A program made the translations under genes and the position numbers. Below are positions 53,627-59,946 of a DNA stretch of 64,000 bases, piece after piece. This stretch comes from Halobacteriovorax sp. (lineage in GTDB: Bacteria > Bdellovibrionota > Bacteriovoracia > Bacteriovoracales > Bacteriovoracaceae), in contig JAIFLR010000049.1 in NCBI GenBank assembly GCA_020048985.1, positions 1 to 64,000 on the forward strand, read 5' to 3'. The notes under the pieces were generated by a model. That model ran no database searches. It was not told the origin of the DNA and was given only the letters and a program-made list of their open reading frames with translations. The first letter of the stretch is position 1. Every line of letters starts with the position of its first letter.

Positions 53627-54674
53627 TGAATCAACGGTTCCTGGAATTTTTAAAGCGATATGATTTTAGTTTCATTGGAAGCATGTCTGCCATTTTTTTG
53701 GTCGGTATTTTAAATTTATATAGTGCAACTCATTCCCAGACTGGGGAAGGTTTGGATGCTCTCTATAAATCCCAGCTGATGTGGTTTCTTTTTTCAGTAA
53801 GTGTCGCAGTCGCCATCTCGTCTTTCTGGTTATGTTGATGGGGAAAGTAGGGATGGGTGCCCAGCGCTGGTTAGTCCTAGGACCTATTCGGATGCAGCCT
53901 TCAGAATTTATGAAAATGGGCCTGGTTCTCGCCATGGCCCGTTATTTTACAAGGGTTAGTCCGGAGCGCGAGCTGGGCTTTAAAGAACTTATCTTGCCGG
54001 GAATTATTGTCATGATTCCGGCGGTGATGGTTATTCTTCAGCCCGATCTTGGTACCGGAATGCTGCTACTCTTTATTTTCTCCATGATGATTTTTTATAA
54101 GCGTCTGAAATGGAAGACCATTGCTACATTGGGAGTTATTGGACTGGTGTCCGGAGTCCTCATGTATAACTTCGGTTTAAGAGAATACCAGCGTAAACGT
54201 ATTCTTACCTTCATCGATCCCTACCAGGATGCTAAAGGCTCCGGTTATAATGCTATTCAATCTGAGATCGCCATCGGTTCAGGCCGCTTATTTGGAAAAG
54301 GATTCAAGAACTCGTCTCAGGCTTCTTTGAATTATCTTCCAGAAAACCACACAGACTTTGTGTTTGCGATTTTTAATGAGGAGCATGGATTCTTTGGATC
54401 TGTGTTTTTGATTATTCTCTACCTGGTTTTTTTCATGCGGATGATCTGGCTCGCGTCCTCAGTCCAGAGGTTCTATGATTCCGTCCTGGTTGTAGGAATT
54501 ATGTCGATCTTTTTTTGGCATGCCTTTATTAACATGGCCATGGTGTCCGGACTCCTGCCAATTGTGGGGATCCCTCTACCTCTCATGAGTTATGGAGGGT
54601 CCAGCATGCTCACTTTTGGAGTGGGTGTAGGGATGGCGACTTCGATTTCAAATAGCCGAAACTTTTTTAATTAA
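53626..54674 (+). pseudogene. rodA: RodA glycosyltransferase gene broken by an internal deletion and frameshift
   Basis: The first frame (53626-53838) gives the N terminus with membrane helices 1-2 (SMSAIFLVGILNLYSATHSQ; SQLMWFLFSVSVAVAISSF) and stops at TGA. The following sequence continues in another frame from about 53826 with LVMLMGKVGMGAQRWLVLGPIRMQPSEFMK. It then keeps all later SEDS motifs (QPDLGTG, LPENHTDFVFA, GIPLPLMSYGGSS) to 54674. Compared with the family, about 19 residues (end of helix 2 loop and part of helix 3) are missing at the junction, so more than one base is lost. RodA polymerises glycan with PBP2. Loss should be harmful, so an assembly fault is a serious alternative. 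Confidence 0.85.
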
Positions 54675-54693
54675 TTGTCGATTTTTTAGTCAG

Positions 54694-54708
54694 TCTGGCC
54701 AGGCCAGA
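54694..54708. promoter_or_regulatory. 15-bp palindrome upstream of a sigma-54-type promoter
   Basis: TCTGGCC-A-GGCCAGA is a perfect palindrome 25 bp upstream of the -24 element at 54734. No T-run follows, so it is not a rodA terminator. It may be an activator site. Confidence 0.4.
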
Positions 54709-54733
54709 TATCTGAAATTATATGGGCAGCCCT

Positions 54734-54749
54734 TGGCAATTCATTTGCA
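54734..54749 (+). promoter_or_regulatory. Sigma-54 promoter (-24/-12)
   Basis: TGGCAATTCATTTGCA has the invariant GG (54735-54736) and GC (54747-54748) with exactly 10 nt between, and matches TGGCA and TTGCA fully. The expected start lies near 54760, and an AAGGG ribosome site and ATG 54789 follow. Confidence 0.75.
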
Positions 54750-54788
54750 GATTGAGTTGGCATTACTCCTCAATCAAGGGCCTTCCGC

Positions 54789-54995
54789 ATGTTTAAGCTG
54801 TTCTTCCTCTTCAGTATGCTCCTCACTTCTTTCATGAGTTTTGCGTCCCCGCTGGAGCAGATGGTATCGATTAAAGAAAGACTAAGAATTTCATTGTGGG
54901 TTGAGGGACTTGAACAAAAACCGCAGGAGAAATCAGTTCCCCAAGTTAAAAATGAACTCCCCGAGGAAATCGAGCGCTCCCTCAGAAAATTGTGA
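54789..54995 (+). CDS. Small exported protein under a sigma-54-type promoter
   Basis: The 68-residue protein has a signal peptide (MFKLFFLFSMLLTSFMSFAS) and a short charged, helical mature part of about 49 residues without cysteines. I know no family. Support comes from context: a near-perfect -24/-12 promoter, an AAGGG site 8 nt before ATG and a stop before the next promoter. Its control by sigma-54 suggests use in a particular stage, such as motility or attack phase (inference). Confidence 0.65.
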   Translation: MFKLFFLFSMLLTSFMSFASPLEQMVSIKERLRISLWVEGLEQKPQEKSVPQVKNELPEEIERSLRKL

Positions 54996-55014
54996 TTTCT
55001 TCTCTTCGTTAAAC

Positions 55015-55035
55015 ATAGTATGATAGTCATACTAT
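55015..55035. promoter_or_regulatory. MarR-type operator touching its own start codon
   Basis: ATAGTATGA and TCATACTAT form a perfect 9-3-9 palindrome ending immediately before ATG 55036. It contains a TATGAT -10 box (55019-55024). There is no room for a ribosome site, so the transcript is likely leaderless or nearly so. Confidence 0.7.
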
Positions 55036-55491
55036 ATGAAAAAAATCGCGAATATCGGAAGTTTGCTTAAAAAAATCTATCGTGTCTACAGTATCGAACT
55101 CATGAAAGAGCTTCAATCCCGTGGCTTCAATGATCTTCGTCCAAGCTTCCTTGAAATTCTTATGTATCTTTCAGAAAATGATGGTCCATCTATTAAGCTG
55201 ATCGGCAAGGCCTGTGGACTCAAAAAACAAACTATGACGTCTCATCTGAACGAGCTTGAAAAACGTGGCTACATCACTCGCAGCCACTCTGAGCATGATA
55301 AACGCGAGCAACTGGTTTACATGACTGACTATGGTGAAAAATTTAAATTGAATTTGCTTCAGGTAACGAATGATTTGGAAAAACAGTACACATCCAAACT
55401 TGGTGAAGTTGAACTTGATCGCGTAGAGCTGATGCTGGATAAATTGTACCGGGAATTGCTTGAGGGACAAAAGAAGGGAAGCCTGATTTAG
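55036..55491 (+). CDS. MarR-family transcriptional regulator
   Basis: The 151-residue protein has the winged helix-turn-helix of MarR (about 40-105: SIKLIGKACGLKKQTMTSHLNELEKRGYITR then RREQ-like DKREQLVYMTDYG) between dimerisation helices. It probably represses itself through the palindrome at its start codon. The effector is unknown. No divergently controlled partner is seen; the gene downstream is convergent. Its stop overlaps the stop of the convergent rhodanese-like gene by 4 nt. Confidence 0.9.
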   Translation: MKKIANIGSLLKKIYRVYSIELMKELQSRGFNDLRPSFLEILMYLSENDGPSIKLIGKACGLKKQTMTSHLNELEKRGYITRSHSEHDKREQLVYMTDYGEKFKLNLLQVTNDLEKQYTSKLGEVELDRVELMLDKLYRELLEGQKKGSLI

Positions 55492-56006
55492 GCCGAGCGT
55501 CCCTTCACTTCTTCTAATTTGAAACCCTTCCAGTATTTATAGCCACCGGAAACATTGTTACAATTGTAGTAACCCCTCTTCACTAAATATTCGCAGGCCA
55601 GAACAGAATTTGTCCCATCTTCTGAAATAATGAGGAGTGGTGTTGTGCGAGTTTGTATTTCCATAAAACGATCCGCAAACTCTTCCCACGGAATATGAAG
55701 AGCTTCAGGTAATCGGTTTTGCGCACCAAAGTCAGCGGCGGTAACATCAATGAGAATAAAATCAAAATCAGGATTTCGGTAAATGCGCCAGGCCTTCTCA
55801 GGAGAAAGATCCAGATAAGTTCGCCCATTCTGGACGAAATCATCAGAAACTTCTTCTCCGTTTTTAATTCGAATTAAATGATTACGTTCAATTTCCAGGA
55901 GATTGTGAATACGGGTTTCGAGTTCCAGAATTCGGCCCTCAAGTCGGCCCATTTCTTTTTCGAAACTTTGTAACTGGCTAAAGACGTTTGTATGCTTAGG
56001 ATCCAT
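55488..56006 (-). CDS. Coiled-coil plus inactive rhodanese-like domain protein
   Basis: The 172-residue protein has an N-terminal coiled coil (about 8-45) and a rhodanese fold (about 65-165: FDFILIDVTAADFGAQNRLPEALHIPWEEF). Where the catalytic cysteine loop is expected it reads IISEDGTNSVLA, so the cysteine is replaced by acidic residues. It is probably a binding module rather than a sulfurtransferase. AGAGGTGCGGA precedes ATG. Confidence 0.8.
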   Translation of the reverse strand: MDPKHTNVFSQLQSFEKEMGRLEGRILELETRIHNLLEIERNHLIRIKNGEEVSDDFVQNGRTYLDLSPEKAWRIYRNPDFDFILIDVTAADFGAQNRLPEALHIPWEEFADRFMEIQTRTTPLLIISEDGTNSVLACEYLVKRGYYNCNNVSGGYKYWKGFKLEEVKGRSA

Positions 56007-56047
56007 TCCGCACCTCTGATGTCCTATTTTATCAGAGATACGTCAGA

Positions 56048-56950
56048 CTAAAAAAATGGGTAAATAGTGCCAAATTGGATGCGATTCACGATCATAGTAG
56101 TCAGGATTGCCCCAGAAATAAACAGGCAACCTTCATAGAATCCATAACCTATGCTTTGTCTCTCAGAATCAATTGAGCCTTCGTGCCCTCGCTCTTCTCC
56201 CATGCGAATCGGGAAGATTTTCACCAGGCCTTTTTTAAATAAAGGAAAGATGATCAGGGAGAGGACTGTTTTGAGTAGCACCTGAATACAATAGACCGTA
56301 ATGTCGTAGTGTTCCTGGTCAAAACAACTGGCAATAATAAAACCGGCACCCAAAGAAAATCCGCCATAGGAAAAACACAGGGAAAGATTCTTCTGGATCA
56401 ACAAACGGTTAAAGGTGAGCTTGCTAATGAAAGTGTAGTATTTGACTGAGAATCCAACGATGACCAACATATAAAGCCAAAGAACGAGAAGAATGATGAG
56501 AGAGTTTTCGGCTTCCATCATCACGGTTCTGGTCAGGTAGGCGATGACAATGGCGTGGCAAAAGCTGATGACTGCATAACTCATATTCTTTCGTTTAAGA
56601 ATTTCATCAGTGTAATCAAAATTATAAAAAACAATGGATTCAATTATATAAAGCGAAAGCAAGTAGAGTACGATCGCGATTGTTCCCCAAACAGCAAAAT
56701 GAAAAAGACTGAGAAAAACACCGGATGATTCATTAAAAGAAATAGAGGAGAAAATGATTGATATACCAACGAGTCTTGAAAACAAGTGAAGCGTATCTGC
56801 CGGGTTCTCAGAGGGATTAATCTTTTTAAGAACTTGTCTTTTTACTGTTGGGTAAAAAATGACATGTGCGTATCGATAAAGATAGATCATGACGCAAACA
56901 AATGCGGCAAGTAAGAGTCGTATAACCAGTCGATCAAATATTTCGGCCAT
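56048..56950 (-). CDS. Polytopic membrane protein, DUF350-like repeats suspected
   Basis: The 300-residue protein has about eight hydrophobic helices. Two segments, CFSYGGFSLGAGFIIA (about 192-207) and YGFYEGCLFISGAIL (about 270-285), are similar to each other in pattern. They recall the YGxYxGxxxxxA core of DUF350 membrane proteins, which suggests an internal duplication. This is weak by eye. AAGGAAC precedes ATG. It is the last gene of the operon with the HD and exported proteins. Confidence 0.65.
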   Translation of the reverse strand: MAEIFDRLVIRLLLAAFVCVMIYLYRYAHVIFYPTVKRQVLKKINPSENPADTLHLFSRLVGISIIFSSISFNESSGVFLSLFHFAVWGTIAIVLYLLSLYIIESIVFYNFDYTDEILKRKNMSYAVISFCHAIVIAYLTRTVMMEAENSLIILLVLWLYMLVIVGFSVKYYTFISKLTFNRLLIQKNLSLCFSYGGFSLGAGFIIASCFDQEHYDITVYCIQVLLKTVLSLIIFPLFKKGLVKIFPIRMGEERGHEGSIDSERQSIGYGFYEGCLFISGAILTTMIVNRIQFGTIYPFF

Positions 56951-56958
56951 ATAGTTCC

Positions 56959-57618
56959 TTAAAAATTCTCTTTAAAGTATTCGATCAAAAGTGTTTTCAT
57001 ATCCACTTTTTTCATTCTCTCTTCCCGAAAGAATTGGGGAAAACTTTCTTGGGTGATTTTGCCTTGAGGTCCAAATTCTTTATTGGGGCCATAGTAGGGC
57101 TGGTTTAAGCTTGCTTGAGATCTCATTTGTTGGAAAAAATCCATATCCGGTCTGAATTTTCCCCAGCCAAGGTATTTAGGGTAATTCTTGAAGACCTTAT
57201 TAAATTTCCAGATTGTTCTGCCCTTCTTAGTCGTTTTCCATTCACCGAACTCAACATTTCCTAAATATAGGCTGCCTGGTGGTAGCGGTAAAAACTCTTC
57301 GGTACTATCTAATCTTCTGAAGAGTGAAAGTCCGATGTTGCCCATGTTCCTCTTCGCAAATTCTTTACTCGTCCTGACGATGAGCTCTTCGACGTTGTCA
57401 TAACCAGATATGACCCGATATTTTTGGTAATAAGTTTTGATTAAAAAACCAGTGGCATGGGTATCAATCAGAATCGCTGTTGAGGGAGTTCCCTTAATGA
57501 TTTTAGAAAATGCTTTTCCATTTTGTAGATACTGAACACCATGCTCTGTTGGGGAGAGTGCCTTGGCCAGACCAAGATAAGCGATCATCAAAATGGTATA
57601 AAGAAATATTTTATGCAT
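56959..57618 (-). CDS. Exported protein between HD phosphohydrolase and membrane protein
   Basis: The 219-residue protein has a signal peptide (MHKIFLYTILMIAYLGLAKA) and no cysteines in the mature part. Regions such as PGSLYLGNVEFGEWKTTKKGRTIWKF and YPKYLGWGKFRPDMDFF are aromatic-rich, as in periplasmic binding or L,D-transpeptidase-neighbour proteins, but I recognise no family. It starts 3 nt after the HD gene and ends 8 nt before the membrane gene. Confidence 0.65.
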   Translation of the reverse strand: MHKIFLYTILMIAYLGLAKALSPTEHGVQYLQNGKAFSKIIKGTPSTAILIDTHATGFLIKTYYQKYRVISGYDNVEELIVRTSKEFAKRNMGNIGLSLFRRLDSTEEFLPLPPGSLYLGNVEFGEWKTTKKGRTIWKFNKVFKNYPKYLGWGKFRPDMDFFQQMRSQASLNQPYYGPNKEFGPQGKITQESFPQFFREERMKKVDMKTLLIEYFKENF

Positions 57619-57621
57619 AAT

Positions 57622-58914
57622 CTATGCCCGTATAATTTCCTGGATTTTTTTCTGAGCAGATGGTGAAAGCTCCTCAAAATCACAGTGAATTCTATTAACG
57701 GCATGGGACTCGCTGTACTTCTGGAATAAATCGGTCGCTTCTTGAATGTTTTTGGTGACCGAGTGATTAATGGACAGAAGAGATTCTCTCATGACCTTCA
57801 TAGGGTAATGGGTCTGTGGAGAATTGGCAGAGTAATATTTAGAAAGTCTGCCTTTGGATGAGCATTTTATATAATCAATATTTTCTGATTTTAGAAATTT
57901 CTCAAGTTCCGCCATTTGTGGCAAATGAGCAGAGCCAAATGTTTCAAGGATTTTTTTAGGAATATTGTTTTTAACAATTCTTTTCGCCCAGATGTTGGAT
58001 GAGCTTTTCAAAACCCGGTATAGATAGGCATCGTCATGCTCTTGGTAAGCTTCGATATTGGCCGGAATTGAGTATTCTGATTTTGCACTTTCAAAATAGC
58101 GAAGAAGCATTTGCTCAAGGCATACAGCGCGGTAGTGAAAATAAACCATCATAAACATATGGAAGCGGGATAATAGAAAATCGTCAAAAGTAGAAATGGC
58201 CCTTTCAGAAATTCCCAGAAAAGCTTTGTTACCCTCAACGCAGATTTTGAGATTGTCGATAATCCAATCCAGGTCAAATTTTCCATAACTCACGCCACAG
58301 AAATAACTATCTCTCAGGAGATAATCCATTCGGTCGCAGTCCATCTCCGAAGAGACTAATTGATGCAGTAACGGGAAATAATTAATTCCCTTAACAGTGA
58401 AATATTCCGGATGCTTCGTTTCGCCCACAACCAGTTCCGCCACAGCATCGGGTAAAATTCCAAACTCAGCGGTCACACCTTTAAAAGATTGAGTGAATGA
58501 AGAGTCGGTGATTGATTTTATTGTATAATCTTCGTGCGATGCTTGACGGTCTTTGCTTTCAAGAAACTGCTCTGGAAGTTTTAAATCAGAAACATTTGGC
58601 ATCACCGATTCAGTTGAGTGACTTAGGGGAGCATGGCCAATGTCATGTAAGAGACAACCCAGGCGAAGAGTTTCTTTTAGTCTTCGAATATCTGATGAGT
58701 TTTGATCTTTAAATAAACTATTAAAAACAAGGGTAGAAACGTGCATCACTCCGATTGAGTGGAGATATCTCGTATGAGTTGCACCGGGAAAGACATATTC
58801 AGAAAAACCCAGTTGCTTGATATTTCTTAATCTTTGAAAAAAGGGATGCTCAAGTATTTCAATTTCCGCATCACAGATGGGAATTGAACCATGGACGGGG
58901 TCACGAATTTCCAC
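57622..58914 (-). CDS. HD-domain phosphohydrolase, dGTPase/YwfO-like
   Basis: The 430-residue cytoplasmic protein has the family opening EIRDPVHGSIPI and an N-terminal HD domain. The metal-binding residues are in THTRYLHSIGVMH, LLHDIGHAPLSHSTE and a later SSEMDCDRMDYLLRD (distal D). This group hydrolyses dNTPs or alarmone-like nucleotides in the few cases tested. Translation starts at GTG behind GGGAGAAG. It belongs to one operon: glutaredoxin, HD protein, exported protein and membrane protein, with gaps of 12 nt or less. Confidence 0.88.
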   Translation of the reverse strand: MEIRDPVHGSIPICDAEIEILEHPFFQRLRNIKQLGFSEYVFPGATHTRYLHSIGVMHVSTLVFNSLFKDQNSSDIRRLKETLRLGCLLHDIGHAPLSHSTESVMPNVSDLKLPEQFLESKDRQASHEDYTIKSITDSSFTQSFKGVTAEFGILPDAVAELVVGETKHPEYFTVKGINYFPLLHQLVSSEMDCDRMDYLLRDSYFCGVSYGKFDLDWIIDNLKICVEGNKAFLGISERAISTFDDFLLSRFHMFMMVYFHYRAVCLEQMLLRYFESAKSEYSIPANIEAYQEHDDAYLYRVLKSSSNIWAKRIVKNNIPKKILETFGSAHLPQMAELEKFLKSENIDYIKCSSKGRLSKYYSANSPQTHYPMKVMRESLLSINHSVTKNIQEATDLFQKYSESHAVNRIHCDFEELSPSAQKKIQEIIRA

Positions 58915-58925
58915 TAACTTCTCCC

Positions 58926-59189
58926 TTATTCGCCCTGCATTTCTCGGGCGTACTGGTGAATCCAGTCCGCAATGTCGCGTGATTCATGCATAGGCTTATC
59001 ATCAATAAACAAACAGGGAACTGTCCCTCGGCCGGTTAATTTTACAAGATGATCTTTGAATTTATGATCTTCACGAATGTCTAAAAATTTCACTTCGCTC
59101 TCAAGTCCAGTGGCTCTCAAGGCGGATAGCACTATTTGACAATAAGGACATTGCTCAAAGTAATACAGTTCCAATTTTTTTTTATTCAT
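58926..59189 (-). CDS. Glutaredoxin
   Basis: The 87-residue redox protein has the dithiol site C14-P-Y-C17, the cis-proline loop GTVPCLFIDD and a C-terminal helix. It reduces disulfides or glutathione-mixed disulfides in the cytoplasm. GAGAGG precedes ATG. It leads the four-gene operon ending at 56048, separated from the histone-like gene by a terminator. Confidence 0.92.
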   Translation of the reverse strand: MNKKKLELYYFEQCPYCQIVLSALRATGLESEVKFLDIREDHKFKDHLVKLTGRGTVPCLFIDDKPMHESRDIADWIHQYAREMQGE

Positions 59190-59208
59190 ATTCGCTGCCT
59201 CTCAAAAT

Positions 59209-59238
59209 AAAAATGGCTCCCCTTGGGAGCCATTTTTA
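59209..59238 (-). terminator. Terminator after the histone-like gene
   Basis: A 12-bp stem AAAATGGCTCCC/GGGAGCCATTTT with a 3-nt loop has T-runs on both strands. On the minus strand it follows the histone-like stop by 6 nt. Confidence 0.92.
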
Positions 59239-59244
59239 TTCTAC

Positions 59245-59865
59245 TTAATCATCATCAATATCGTCTTCATCTTCATCATCATTTTCTTTAACTTTCTTTT
59301 TTGGACCCTTAACATATTCAATGTCTTCGTCCAATTCATCCACAGTCTCTTCGACTTCTTCCGGAGAGTCGAGGCCTTCTTCATATCCCCAACCGTATCC
59401 GTAGCTTGCTTCGTCTTCGTCGTCTGCTATTTCGTCAGCAGGCTTCGCTTCGCCTTCTTCTTCGTCATCAGCATCAAACTCTGCATCGAAATCATCGTTG
59501 GCTGTATCTGCTGTGTAGTCGTCATTAAATGGGGCAGTCGCCGCGTGAGCAGGAGTTGCTTTCTTAACCACTTCTGCTACGACAACTTTCTTTTCTTTTT
59601 TAGGAGCTACTTTCGCTGCAACTTTTTTTGCCGGAGCTTTTTTAGCTGGAGCTTTCTTAGCGACAACTTTTTTTGCCGTGGCTTTTTTAGCTGGAGCTTT
59701 CTTCGCTACAACTTTTTTAGCTGGAGCTTTCTTGGCCGCAACTTTTTTCGCTGGAGCTTTCTTAGCTGCAACTTTTTTCGCTGGAGCTTTCTTAGCCGCA
59801 ACTTTTTTAACGACTTTTTTTGCAGGTGCTTTTTTAACTACTTTCTTGGTCTTTTTCGTTGCCAC
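59245..59865 (-). CDS. Histone H1-like lysine/alanine-rich protein with acidic tail
   Basis: From GTG 59865 (AAAGGA upstream) the protein has 206 residues. About the first 105 are imperfect repeats of AKKAPAKKV/AAKKAPAKK, very basic and like bacterial H1-type DNA-binding tails. The second half changes sharply to an acidic region ending in DEDEDDIDDD, like RNA polymerase delta or nucleoplasmin tails. The protein probably binds DNA through its first half. The acidic half may control that binding in cis (inference). In-frame codons upstream to 59904 lack a ribosome site. Confidence 0.85.
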   Translation of the reverse strand: MATKKTKKVVKKAPAKKVVKKVAAKKAPAKKVAAKKAPAKKVAAKKAPAKKVVAKKAPAKKATAKKVVAKKAPAKKAPAKKVAAKVAPKKEKKVVVAEVVKKATPAHAATAPFNDDYTADTANDDFDAEFDADDEEEGEAKPADEIADDEDEASYGYGWGYEEGLDSPEEVEETVDELDEDIEYVKGPKKKVKENDDEDEDDIDDD

Positions 59866-59946
59866 AAAAGATCCTTTTGCTGGTGAAGGGTGGATTTTAA
59901 ACACCCTGATTATAAATGGTGGGGCGGTCCTATTTCAAGTCAGGAT

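Noticed and set aside
54770-55030. 86-codon minus-strand frame over the small exported gene
   Set aside because: It lacks a ribosome site, covers the promoter and operator region, and reads as nondescript sequence. The plus-strand gene has far better support.
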